Below, piece by piece: positions 8,591 through 17,622 of a DNA stretch of 64,000 bases (position 1 is its first letter; each line of letters starts with the position of its first letter). Under the pieces are notes generated by a model that did no database searches, had not been told where the DNA came from, and saw only the letters and a program-made list of their open reading frames with translations. Source of the stretch: Paenibacillus sp. Soil787 (lineage in GTDB: Bacteria > Bacillota > Bacilli > Paenibacillales > NBRC-103111); NCBI RefSeq assembly GCF_001429545.1, contig NZ_LMSP01000001.1, positions 827,688 to 891,687 on the forward strand, written 5' to 3'. The translations under genes and the position numbers were made by a program.

Positions 8591-9370
8591 TTGAAACGCG
8601 AAAAGCTTATAATCATTATGTTTATTTTACTCGTCATCTCTTTAGTGCTCCTTGTTAATGTTTCGGAAAAAATTGAACTCGTTGTTTTTAGTGGAATAAT
8701 TGTATCTTTAGCGATTCTTTTTTTATTTTTAAGACCCCTTCAAAGTTTTGCTGTGTTAGTCATTCAGATGCTTGGAGCAGGCTTCTGGCTTGCGATACAA
8801 GGGTACATAAATCAATGGGGAAGCTTATTACAATTAGAAGCTATCTTAAAAAATTTAACGTTCATGTCATCAGTTATATGTTTATGGATGACCGTAGCAC
8901 AACTCATTAAATATGGGCAAGAGTATACAAAGATGAGAGAAGAACTTCATCTGCTTCAAAAGTTTGAAGATGGGGTAGCAATCTTAACTATGAACGAGTT
9001 TATGTATCGCATGGAAACCATATTTATCGCAATGAGACGTAGAACGGAAAAGGGCTATTTACTAAAGATCAAAATAAACACATTCAACAAGGAATTTGCT
9101 ATTAAAAGCCTATATGATTCCTTCGTCAATGCAAGTCTAAAATCGGTTAGGGATAAGTATGATCTTGTCGGAAAAATGTCTAATTCGGAAATTGTTATCA
9201 TGCTGCAAAACACGAATGTCGAAGGTGCACTGGTTGTTGAGAACAGATTCAGAAACTTTCTTCAAGATGAACTTACAATAGATAGCGACCTTTTTAGTTC
9301 AGAACTTATTGAACTTCCTGATGAGTGGAGCAGTACCCAGTCCATTGTATTAAAGGCAGCAATAGCTTAA
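8591..9370 (+). CDS. Membrane protein with degenerate GGDEF domain, YdaK/PssE-like c-di-GMP receptor candidate
   Basis: Probable membrane-bound c-di-GMP sensor for polysaccharide synthesis. The first ~110 residues hold four hydrophobic segments. From about residue 125 the fold follows a GGDEF domain (LLKIKINTFNKEF where cyclases have the Asp-Phe-Lys metal motif; VGKMSNSEIVIMLQNTN where they have GRxGGDEF), but the signature is SNSEI and the metal-binding acids are gone, so no cyclase activity is expected. B. subtilis YdaK and Listeria PssE have this layout and act as c-di-GMP receptors of EPS synthases. The start is TTG with AGGTGAGGG before it. Whether it still binds c-di-GMP is inference; no clear RxxD inhibitory site was found. 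Confidence 0.72.
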   Translation: MKREKLIIIMFILLVISLVLLVNVSEKIELVVFSGIIVSLAILFLFLRPLQSFAVLVIQMLGAGFWLAIQGYINQWGSLLQLEAILKNLTFMSSVICLWMTVAQLIKYGQEYTKMREELHLLQKFEDGVAILTMNEFMYRMETIFIAMRRRTEKGYLLKIKINTFNKEFAIKSLYDSFVNASLKSVRDKYDLVGKMSNSEIVIMLQNTNVEGALVVENRFRNFLQDELTIDSDLFSSELIELPDEWSSTQSIVLKAAIA

Positions 9371-9392
9371 TATCAGGGAGGCTGGTCAAGAA

Positions 9393-10607
9393 ATGAATAA
9401 CTTAATGATTATTACTTCAGGTTTGTTTTGGTTACTCTTAGTTTTTTATTCTGTATTAACAATATCCGGGATTTTATTCCGGTCAAAGCCTAATAATTTT
9501 AAGCCACTTGATCATTATCCAAGTGTTAGCATATTTATTCCTGCTCATAACGAGGGCAAAGTCGTGGCAGCTACATTGGATACCATGGTTAAGCTAGAGT
9601 ATCCCGGTGAATTAACTATTTATTTATTGAATGATAATTCAAAAGATGAAACTGGTGAAATCGCAGAGTTCTATGCAAATACTTTCCCTAGAATTAAGCA
9701 TATTAAAGTCCCTCCTGGAAAACCAAGTGGAAAATCCAGGGTATTAAATCATGGATTATCCATTTCTAATTCGGAGTATATTGCTGTTTATGACGCCGAT
9801 AATCAACCAGAACCAGATGCTCTTAAGCTGCTAGTAGAACGTGCTGTACAAGTACCAGATGCTGTGGGTGCTGTAGGATATGTATGGACACTCAACGAGT
9901 CGCGAAACTGGCTTACACGAATGATTGCCCTTGAGTTTAAAGTTTTTCAGTTATTAATGCAAAGTGGTCGTTGGATTATGTTCAACACGGGCTCATTGAC
10001 TGGAACAAATATGTTGGTTTCGAGAGAAGTTATGCTTAGACATGGCGGTTGGGACCCTTATGCACTCGCTGAAGATGCTGATCTAACTATGACGATAACA
10101 GCAGCAGGAGGTTTGCTTCCGATTGTACCTGAATCCCGCACTTGGGAGCAAGAACCAGAGACGTTTCGTGTTTGGTTAAAACAACGTACACGGTGGATGG
10201 AAGGCAACATTTATATTATTCTAAAAAGCTTCCGAACAAAGGAATGGTTCACTGGCCGGACATTAGTCCATTCAATTCAGCAATTGTTTGTTTACATCGG
10301 ATTTGTCTTTCTATTAATTGTTTCTGACATTTGGTTCTTCATGGGACTGTTTGGTCATGCCCAAACAGACATTACAACACCGTTACTTATCTTATGGTTT
10401 CAATCTTATCTTGTTTACTTAATGCAGCTCTTAAGCGCATTGACGGTTGATCGCGCAGTAACACCCGCTAATATTTTTATAGCCGTTATTATGTATTTTA
10501 CGTATGCACAATTATTTATGGTACTACTGGTAAGAGCTCTTTACTTCCAAATTAAAAGATTTCTTACGAAAGCTGAAGTTATTTGGGATAAGACGGTTAG
10601 ATTTTAG
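9393..10607 (+). CDS. Processive family 2 glycosyltransferase (exopolysaccharide synthase, YdaM-like)
   Basis: Membrane glycosyltransferase that would polymerise and export an exopolysaccharide. The 404-aa protein has one N-terminal helix, a GT2 domain (about residues 40-280) and three or four C-terminal helices. Catalytic motifs are complete: Asp in LLNDNSKD, DxD as DADNQ, the acceptor-site ED in LAEDADLTM and QxxRW as KQRTRWMEG. This is the BcsA/PgaC/YdaM pattern without a PilZ domain, which fits control through the neighbouring degenerate GGDEF protein. It lies 22 bp after that gene with GGGAGG as ribosome site. The sugar is not known. Confidence 0.88.
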   Translation: MNNLMIITSGLFWLLLVFYSVLTISGILFRSKPNNFKPLDHYPSVSIFIPAHNEGKVVAATLDTMVKLEYPGELTIYLLNDNSKDETGEIAEFYANTFPRIKHIKVPPGKPSGKSRVLNHGLSISNSEYIAVYDADNQPEPDALKLLVERAVQVPDAVGAVGYVWTLNESRNWLTRMIALEFKVFQLLMQSGRWIMFNTGSLTGTNMLVSREVMLRHGGWDPYALAEDADLTMTITAAGGLLPIVPESRTWEQEPETFRVWLKQRTRWMEGNIYIILKSFRTKEWFTGRTLVHSIQQLFVYIGFVFLLIVSDIWFFMGLFGHAQTDITTPLLILWFQSYLVYLMQLLSALTVDRAVTPANIFIAVIMYFTYAQLFMVLLVRALYFQIKRFLTKAEVIWDKTVRF

Positions 10608-10623
10608 TATGGAGGTAAGCCTT

Positions 10624-13101
10624 TTGAGTAAATTGTTTAAATTGCTATCAATTTTTCTATTAGTTTCTATATTATTTCAAGGGCTATCCACCAAAACTCA
10701 AGCAGAAGTTATTCAGCGTAATTCCTATATTGTATTAGTTAAGGATCATTCGAATGAATCTTTTGCTAAACCTTATGTACAAGCTTTGCTCTCTGTTGGG
10801 CTCAGATTACAAATTAATTGGATCTCCGAGACCATTGATTGGTCAAAGGTAAAAGTTGTTATTATTCCTGAAGAGGCTGCATCTTCCTTAGAACCGCAGT
10901 TACAGGACCTTCTTATTAAAGAGACTAACAAAGGAATGAATATCATTACAGAGGGTCCTTCAGACTTTGCAGGTAAGCTTGGTCTGAAGATTAATCCGGA
11001 AATCATCAACGTCCGTGATGTAGTGGACCAAATGCATAAAGACACGGCTATACACTGGAATGAGCAACTTAAGATGCGTGTCTTTTCGGTTTACCAGGGA
11101 CAAACATTTGTAAGTGATAAAAACTCTGGTTCCCCTGTAATCAGTGGCGGTCAGATCGGTCAAGGAAAATTTATTTATCTAGGCGTTCCACTTGACGTTA
11201 AAGATTCATGGGGAATTGATCGATTCCCTTTCTTTCATGAGATATTATTCGATTATTTAAATATGCAATCAAGTATTAAAATTGACCGATTATCTGCTTT
11301 TATCGATTGGGGTTACTATTATGACCAGGATCCAGAAATACTTGCATCGCGTCTTAAGAACATGGGAATCCAAAAGGTATTTTTGAGCAACTGGTATAGT
11401 CCTGATCTAATTAACAGCTTCTTCAGTAAATTTATTGCTGCAGCACATGTTAACGGTCTTCTAGTTTATAGTTGGTTTGAACTACCGATGGTTTCAAAAG
11501 CCTTCTGGGACGAACATCCAGAGTGGAGACAAAAGACTGCAAGTGGTCAGGATGCCCATATTGATTGGCGATATTTAATGGCGCTAGAAATCCCAGAATG
11601 TATGGAAGCCGTAAAAGAAGTAATTAAACAAGATTTAGATGCCTTTGATTGGGATGGAGTTAATATATCTGAATTGTATTTTGAATCTCCCAATACTGAT
11701 TTTTTGCAAAATGATGTAATTACACCAATGAGTGATAATTTTCGTCAGACTTTCAAGAAACAGTACGGGGTCGATCCCCAAGAGATATTTACTCTAGAAA
11801 GCCAGAACTACTTCCAAAAGGATGCGAAATTACTTCAATCCTATGTGCAAGAACGTATTAAGCTTATCACAAAACATCATAATGAATTACTAAATTATAT
11901 CTCTGCTCATGCTTGGTCACGGCCGCTAGATGTAATTATTACCAATGTGGATACGTCGATCGAAAAGGAGCTAGGCAAAGAAATAGGCGTTGATATGAAG
12001 GAGTTGCTCGCGCTCCAATCTAAATATGATTTTGATTTTGTAGTAGAAGATCCTTTCACACTTTGGAACAAGGGACCTGATCGTTATAATATGATGGCCC
12101 GTGTACATAATGAAGAGCTTTTATCTTCAAATACTTTATCTCTCGATATCAACATTATCGACCGGGCAGATCAGGGAAACCGTCCGACAATGAGACAAAC
12201 TGGACTTGAATTTACTTCCTTAATCGCTGAGGGCGCAAAAAACTTCAAACAAATTGCTATTTATGAACCTAAAGCTTCAAATTTAGATAATTATAAATAT
12301 GCTTCTTACGCACTTGGTTCAGTAGTTTCTTCTACTTCCATTTCACCAACGGAAACCAGAATCAATGCTCCCACTTCTTTTATTTTTGACACAGGTCCCA
12401 AAGGTCCTATGTATGAAGCTTCGATCAACGGCTCTCAGTGGCCTGCTGGCGGAACGAATGGCATCATGCTGCCTAAAGGTAATTATACATTGAAATTAAC
12501 ACCTAGGGATGAAGACGACCAGTTGTGGATCACTAATTTCAATGGCGAACTCCTTAATAGTACTCGAACTTCTAATGGGCTCACACTTACATACAATGAG
12601 AAGCATCTAAAAGCAGTTGAATTAAATAAGATGCCGGAAGCTGTACTTCTAAATGGCAAACGAATAGAACCAACCATTTATTATCGTAAAGGACACTTCG
12701 TCATAGAGCTCCCCGTGGGCAATAATACTGTAGAATTTAAAGGTATTAGCACTAAAGTTAATGTTTCTATTGAAGGAAAGATTGTCGAATTTACAGAACC
12801 TCCTGTCATTGAAGATGGTGTTGCTCTCTTTCCATTAACAGATTTACTTCTTGCATTAAAAGCTTCTTTTAAATGGAATGATGAATTTAAGTCTGTTGAA
12901 GCAGCTCTTAATGGATATACGATCTGGACTCAAATTCAGAACAAACTCGCTAGAGCTAACGGGGCAGATATTCAATTAGAAGTTGCTCCCCAAATCATAA
13001 ACAATCGAACTATGATACCCATTCGCTTCGTAGGCGAAGGATTTCACCAATCCGTAGAATGGAACAATGACACAAAGACGATTATCGTCAAGCATAAATA
13101 G
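10624..13101 (+). CDS. Secreted glycosidase-like protein with C-terminal stalk domain
   Basis: Large exported protein of the exopolysaccharide operon, 825 aa. It has a signal peptide of about 28 residues, a Rossmann-like N-terminal part (residues ~35-220), then a part resembling the TIM-barrel of glycoside hydrolase-like proteins (residues ~225-560; RLSAFIDWGYYYDQDPE, GLLVYSWFELPM and FDWDGVNISELYFES hold candidate acidic residues). The last ~110 residues resemble the copper amine oxidase N-domain stalk common in Paenibacillus surface proteins (NNRTMIPIRFVGEGF). The start is TTG at 10624 because GGAGG is 8 nt before it; an ATG at 10609 overlaps that site. It stands where B. subtilis has YdaN but does not look like it. 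Enzyme activity is inferred. Confidence 0.7.
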   Translation: MSKLFKLLSIFLLVSILFQGLSTKTQAEVIQRNSYIVLVKDHSNESFAKPYVQALLSVGLRLQINWISETIDWSKVKVVIIPEEAASSLEPQLQDLLIKETNKGMNIITEGPSDFAGKLGLKINPEIINVRDVVDQMHKDTAIHWNEQLKMRVFSVYQGQTFVSDKNSGSPVISGGQIGQGKFIYLGVPLDVKDSWGIDRFPFFHEILFDYLNMQSSIKIDRLSAFIDWGYYYDQDPEILASRLKNMGIQKVFLSNWYSPDLINSFFSKFIAAAHVNGLLVYSWFELPMVSKAFWDEHPEWRQKTASGQDAHIDWRYLMALEIPECMEAVKEVIKQDLDAFDWDGVNISELYFESPNTDFLQNDVITPMSDNFRQTFKKQYGVDPQEIFTLESQNYFQKDAKLLQSYVQERIKLITKHHNELLNYISAHAWSRPLDVIITNVDTSIEKELGKEIGVDMKELLALQSKYDFDFVVEDPFTLWNKGPDRYNMMARVHNEELLSSNTLSLDINIIDRADQGNRPTMRQTGLEFTSLIAEGAKNFKQIAIYEPKASNLDNYKYASYALGSVVSSTSISPTETRINAPTSFIFDTGPKGPMYEASINGSQWPAGGTNGIMLPKGNYTLKLTPRDEDDQLWITNFNGELLNSTRTSNGLTLTYNEKHLKAVELNKMPEAVLLNGKRIEPTIYYRKGHFVIELPVGNNTVEFKGISTKVNVSIEGKIVEFTEPPVIEDGVALFPLTDLLLALKASFKWNDEFKSVEAALNGYTIWTQIQNKLARANGADIQLEVAPQIINNRTMIPIRFVGEGFHQSVEWNNDTKTIIVKHK

Positions 13102-13215
13102 TAAAAGAGGATGAAGCAAGGATAAACGACTCCGTCGTCCTTCAGAGACGAGCGCGTTTGTCAAGATAGATGCGAAGCAAAAGTATAAAACTTATACTTT
13201 CTTATCTACGAACAA

Positions 13216-13258
13216 AGAAACAGCCTGCTCAGCATAATGCCGAGTAGGCTGTTTCTTT
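13216..13258. terminator. Bidirectional terminator between converging exopolysaccharide operons
   Basis: AAACAGCCTGCTCAGC pairs with GCCGAGTAGGCTGTTT around a short loop, with A-rich sequence on the left and T-rich on the right, so it can serve both strands. Confidence 0.85.
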
Positions 13259-13282
13259 ATATTCATTAGTTAGTTTCTTTTT

Positions 13283-14392
13283 TTAGTAAACTAATCCCAA
13301 ATTGATTAATGTTTGTTCGCCTACTAGAGCATATAAATTATTAAAGGAATAGGAATCGTTATCAAAAACATAACCACCATAATATGGACTTGTTTGGTCT
13401 GAAACTCGTAACATGATCATTCTATTATATAAATCAACTGCAAAATGCTGATCCCCCGCCTCCAAAGCATATAAGATAGTTAAACCATAGAGACCAGGAC
13501 ATTCCGCATTCAAATTCGGTGATTTGGATAAACGGTCATAGCCTGAAACCAGTTGGTTATGCTTGTAGAAATCAGTTTTCAATAATGTATAAAGTGCGGG
13601 GGAAGACACGCCGTTCTCAGCTCGGTGAAGAGCAATATACACTTGATCAATCATGTTAATCTGATTGTCATAGATATACTTTTTAGTCTTTGCTACATAG
13701 CTCTTTGGGAAGAATGAATTGTCAGTTGGGAGCGATTTTAGCAAATTAATATTTTTCGTTACAGTTGCTTTATCCAGTTGTTGATACTTAAGCATTTGAT
13801 TCAAGGCAGATGGAACTATATAAGATAGGGTAATATTATCCACGGTGTACAAAGAATTAAAATCGTAATAATCAACAAAATAACCATTTAACATATTATG
13901 GGTTTTGCTTGTATTGCTCAACTTGTCCGCAGTTGTTTTATACTCCGGGGACTTCCATTGCTCAAAAGCAGTGTATAAAGATTCAATAATAATATGATCA
14001 TCAATCATTGCATTTGTAGTTACATGACTTGTTCCGTCAGATGACAATTTCCAATACACTGATCCTTGGCTTGTCGTAAAATAAGAATTTAATAATTGAT
14101 AACTGGTATCAAATAAATTTTTATCATTTTTACTTAATGCATACTTCATCCAAAGCCCTAAGGATTCGGATAAAGCTTCTCTTCCGCCTGCTGTATCAGG
14201 GTCTGATGAACTCGTTGCGTTAGTTAGGCGAGTAGCAATAGTTTGATTAGGATTGTACAGATTGTTGATAATGAAGGATTCCGTAGGGGATACTGATGAG
14301 GCTGCTGCAAAATCAGTAGGAATAATACTGAAGATTAAAAAACCAATTAACATAATATTTAATTTGCGAATACACGAAAAAGCATTTAGCAT
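13283..14392 (-). CDS. Secreted GH8-like glycosidase (YdaJ/PssZ-like), paralogue 2
   Basis: Predicted exported (alpha/alpha)6-type glycosidase, 369 aa, with a cleavable signal peptide ending near AAASS. The motif REALSESLGLWMKYA is like the GH8 segment holding the general acid Glu, and NAMIDDHIIIESL is like the Asp-containing GH8 segment. It is a close paralogue of the gene at 14587-15678 with collinear motifs, but it is secreted, not anchored. The start is ATG at 14392 with GAGGAG 8 nt before it; a GTG at 14401 is too close. A c-di-GMP-I riboswitch lies directly upstream. It may trim or release the EPS; the substrate is unknown. Confidence 0.75.
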   Translation of the reverse strand: MLNAFSCIRKLNIMLIGFLIFSIIPTDFAAASSVSPTESFIINNLYNPNQTIATRLTNATSSSDPDTAGGREALSESLGLWMKYALSKNDKNLFDTSYQLLNSYFTTSQGSVYWKLSSDGTSHVTTNAMIDDHIIIESLYTAFEQWKSPEYKTTADKLSNTSKTHNMLNGYFVDYYDFNSLYTVDNITLSYIVPSALNQMLKYQQLDKATVTKNINLLKSLPTDNSFFPKSYVAKTKKYIYDNQINMIDQVYIALHRAENGVSSPALYTLLKTDFYKHNQLVSGYDRLSKSPNLNAECPGLYGLTILYALEAGDQHFAVDLYNRMIMLRVSDQTSPYYGGYVFDNDSYSFNNLYALVGEQTLINLGLVY

Positions 14393-14418
14393 ATGACTCA
14401 CTCCTCACGATTTAAGAA

Positions 14419-14497
14419 AAACCGGTAGCCCGGCGGTCATAGCAGTCGCTTTAGACCCGTGGCTTTGCGTCACTATCTTTCGATAGCTTTGCCTTTT
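14419..14497 (-). promoter_or_regulatory. c-di-GMP-I (GEMM-I) riboswitch
   Basis: On the minus strand the conserved parts follow in order: GGCAAAG, a hairpin CTATC-GAAA-GATAG with the GNRA tetraloop, the invariant GACGCAAAGCC, then GGGTCTAAAG, and the 3' helix around CCGCCGGGCTACCGG. This is the Vc2-type aptamer order and length. It ends about 15 nt before the GAGGAG ribosome site of the secreted GH8-like gene. The 3' strand ends in five T, so either termination or control of translation is possible; which cannot be decided here. It is the second c-di-GMP element in this cluster. Confidence 0.9.
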
Positions 14498-14586
14498 AAA
14501 AAAAGAGTTGAACTGATATTTTAATTCTTTTCTTTCTTATTACCTAGCATACTTCTTTTCGACAAAAACTTCCTAGTACCTTAGAC

Positions 14587-15678
14587 TCATTTTATTGCAG
14601 TTTCCGCTAAAAGAGGGAATAAATTATCAAAAATATGTGTATTTTTATCGAACACATAGCCTCCGATGTAAGATTTGTCTTGATCCCGTAAAGATATCAT
14701 ACGCTTATATAGCTTCTTAGCCCAGTCATGGTCATCCGACTTTATTGCAAGAAGGATTGCCAATCCATAAATGGATGGGGATTCATAAGTTACATCAGCC
14801 TTCCTGTTAGCTCTCGTAAAACGTCCCATAAGTTTACCTTGATGTTCAAATTCTGTCTTTAGAAAAGAAATAAGCCCCTCTGATTTACGCCCAAGTTCGG
14901 CACAATGTATCCCAACGATTAATTGGTCAATTATATTGACAGATTCGTCAAATACATATTGTTTCGTATTTACATCAAATACTTTTGGGAAAAACACGCC
15001 ATCATCTGGCATTTTCAAAAGCAAATCTGAATACTTTACATAAGTTGAATTATCAATTATTCCTTTCTGATTCATTTTTTTCAAAGCTGATATATCAACA
15101 TACGGCAAGCTAAGCGTGCTAGGAGACTCATCTCTCAAAAAATCATGAAAATCTACAAAATACCCATTCATTTGAACGGAAGTGACCAAAGTATCTGATA
15201 TTTCCTTTGCTAGTTCCTGATACTCGTCATCATTCCATAAAATAGAGGCATTTAAAAGGGAATCTATTATTCTAAAATCGTCACCCAAGGCATTTGTTGT
15301 AACTGAAACTTGTCCATTAGGTGATAGTTTCCAAATAATATAATTTTGTGGAGATATAAAGTGACTCTTCAATAATCGATAACTACTTTCAAACATGCTT
15401 TGATCCTGCTTTAATACAGCATATTGCATCCAGAGGCCCATTGATTCAGAAAGTGCCTCTCTCCCTGCAACTGTATCAGCATTTACCGAAACGTCATCCA
15501 TTAGATAGGTGGCAAATGTTCCATTTGGATTGATCATGTATTGCTGAATGAACTTCTCTGTAGCTGAAGTTGATATTTTCATTTTATAATCCTTCAGGAA
15601 ATAGGTGATAGTAATTCCGCTTATAACCATCAATAACAAAACACAAATTATTTTATAATATCTGAATAAAGAAATCAT
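14587..15678 (-). CDS. Membrane-anchored GH8-like glycosidase (YdaJ/PssZ-like), paralogue 1
   Basis: 363-aa protein with an N-terminal hydrophobic helix (about residues 8-28) and no clear cleavage site, so probably a membrane-anchored outward-facing enzyme. GH8-like segments are REALSESMGLWMQYA with the likely catalytic Glu and NALGDDFRIIDSL with candidate Asp. It aligns along its length with the secreted paralogue at 13283-14392. The ATG at 15678 is chosen because GAAGGTG lies before it and it follows the deacetylase stop by 10 bp; a longer frame would run 50 bp into that gene. Co-transcription with the deacetylase is clear. Confidence 0.75.
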   Translation of the reverse strand: MISLFRYYKIICVLLLMVISGITITYFLKDYKMKISTSATEKFIQQYMINPNGTFATYLMDDVSVNADTVAGREALSESMGLWMQYAVLKQDQSMFESSYRLLKSHFISPQNYIIWKLSPNGQVSVTTNALGDDFRIIDSLLNASILWNDDEYQELAKEISDTLVTSVQMNGYFVDFHDFLRDESPSTLSLPYVDISALKKMNQKGIIDNSTYVKYSDLLLKMPDDGVFFPKVFDVNTKQYVFDESVNIIDQLIVGIHCAELGRKSEGLISFLKTEFEHQGKLMGRFTRANRKADVTYESPSIYGLAILLAIKSDDHDWAKKLYKRMISLRDQDKSYIGGYVFDKNTHIFDNLFPLLAETAIK

Positions 15679-15688
15679 TTGCGCACCT

Positions 15689-17359
15689 TCACTTATTTCT
15701 TTGTTTTTTATTCCGCCATATGATGAGAAGCACCAAAACAAGAATGGTTAGGGGAATTCCATACCAAATCACACGTTTTTTAATCGTGTAATTCCTCTCA
15801 TAATCACTTGCGAAAGGCGCTTTATCAACCTTAATATCTCCTGAATCAGAAACAATGGTAACTCCTGATACCTCTACCTTATTATTGCGTTTTTTTAGGT
15901 CAAGCCAATTTGCATCTGGTATCGTTTGTAATTTCTCTATTACATTTTTAAGCTTTTCCAACCCTAAATAAGGGTGATAGAATGCGGAAATATAAACATC
16001 AGAATAATTATTATATTTAGATGCAAGAGACACCATATTATTTAAAGCATTTTCATCATTTTGAGCAATAAACCCAATAGTTTCAGGCAGCAGGTTCATT
16101 CCATGTAAATAGTTGGGCTTAGTTTCAAATAGGGGTGCATAATCACTCTTCCATGTTAGATTAGATATTTGGAGTTGCCCTACATAGGTAGTGAAATGTT
16201 GTGCAGTAATTTTATAACCATTTTGTGACATTGCGTAATGAGGTGCTTCAAATGCAAGTGGGTAAAGTTTATGAGTTACTAACTCTTGTACGCCCTTATT
16301 AAGAGTATTTTCAATATAGTCACTTTCGAATTTCTCACTTTTTTCTACATATTCTTTGTAGGCTTGCTCTGAATTGAAATCGTTTTTGGTTAGTGTTTTT
16401 TCGTTTCTATCTTGCATAATGGGTCTATCCTGCTCAACATCCCAATATTCGAATCCTTCTCCAGTTTCAGAATCGCGATATTGGTGTCTATAGCCGTGCA
16501 TAATAATACTGCCGCCGTTATCCTGCATATACCTTAGCACGCTTACAAGCTCAGGTGCATCTTTAAGATGCATCTCCTTATGCGTTTTGGGATTTGTATA
16601 TACGGGAATAACCGCAACCATATAAGGAATGTTCATATTCTTTAGATATTCGGCAATTTGCTTTAATTTTCGAACCTCTGTTTTAGGATGGACATCCTCA
16701 AGACGGAGATACAGAGTTTTCCCCTTACTATTTCCTTCATTAAAGAAAGCAAAGAGAGTTTCTCCCACAATATTACCTATTGGATTAAACAAAGATTCAA
16801 TAGCTAAATAATAGGACTGATCTTTATTAATTAATATAGGAACACTCCCCGTTTTTGTTTTACCTTCAACCAATACACGGGTTAAAACATCACTTGTTTC
16901 TAAAATTGTTGCTAATCGGCCTTCTGGTAGACTTTGTTCCAGACCATTTTTAATTGATTTAACAGAATTGACAATTGTAGCTCCTTTGGTATGTACGAAA
17001 GAAAACCGTTTCGTAAATTGTTCAATATTGTTATTAATTAGAAAGACAGGACCATTGAACAGTTCAATATAATCAATTAGTCTAGGTTCTAGCGTTTTCT
17101 TCTGTAAACCAATATATAAAATATGAGTATAATTATTCTTATCTACAGAATCAATCTCTTGGTCAGAAATAATGGTACTATCTTTTGTAAAATGTCCTAC
17201 CAATATGTCTAATATTTTCACCTGTTTCATATCGGCTTCATCTTTCAGGCTGTAGATAATTAACACCTTATGAAGGTTATCGGATTCGTTTCCTTTTACT
17301 GTGGCCACATCAGAAATCAAAAAGGTAACAATAAGTATTAGTAAAGTAATTTTTCGCAT
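15689..17359 (-). CDS. Membrane-anchored DUF2334 polysaccharide deacetylase-like protein (YdaL-like)
   Basis: 556-aa exported protein with a signal sequence (residues 1-23) and a C-terminal membrane helix (about 530-550) followed by a basic tail. The middle holds a DUF2334 NodB-like domain: LYLRLEDVHPKTE with a metal-site Asp, and IIMHGYRHQYR with the HxxxH metal motif. Such enzymes would remove acyl groups from an EPS; B. subtilis YdaL is the model. The first ~190 residues are a separate alpha/beta domain. It is the first gene of the minus-strand operon, followed after 10 bp by the anchored GH8-like gene. The weak AGGTGG ribosome site lies 13 nt from the ATG. Confidence 0.8.
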   Translation of the reverse strand: MRKITLLILIVTFLISDVATVKGNESDNLHKVLIIYSLKDEADMKQVKILDILVGHFTKDSTIISDQEIDSVDKNNYTHILYIGLQKKTLEPRLIDYIELFNGPVFLINNNIEQFTKRFSFVHTKGATIVNSVKSIKNGLEQSLPEGRLATILETSDVLTRVLVEGKTKTGSVPILINKDQSYYLAIESLFNPIGNIVGETLFAFFNEGNSKGKTLYLRLEDVHPKTEVRKLKQIAEYLKNMNIPYMVAVIPVYTNPKTHKEMHLKDAPELVSVLRYMQDNGGSIIMHGYRHQYRDSETGEGFEYWDVEQDRPIMQDRNEKTLTKNDFNSEQAYKEYVEKSEKFESDYIENTLNKGVQELVTHKLYPLAFEAPHYAMSQNGYKITAQHFTTYVGQLQISNLTWKSDYAPLFETKPNYLHGMNLLPETIGFIAQNDENALNNMVSLASKYNNYSDVYISAFYHPYLGLEKLKNVIEKLQTIPDANWLDLKKRNNKVEVSGVTIVSDSGDIKVDKAPFASDYERNYTIKKRVIWYGIPLTILVLVLLIIWRNKKQRNK

Positions 17360-17622
17360 ATAAACTCGTTTCCACCTTTTCTACCTTGTTCGGTCTATGA
17401 TAAATACGGATCTTTTCCTAAAATAGCGTAATGACGGCAGGAAGTTACACAAACTCATATGAACTATTTTTTTGACTTGATCATTTTACCACAAAATATG
17501 GTTTAAGGCTCAATATTGTCCACTAGGAATTAAAGATCATGTTCTAATTGCAAATATCCTTTTATTTGGACAAGAATAAACACACCGTTCGGTGCATACA
17601 AAAAACTCTACAAATCTTGCAT

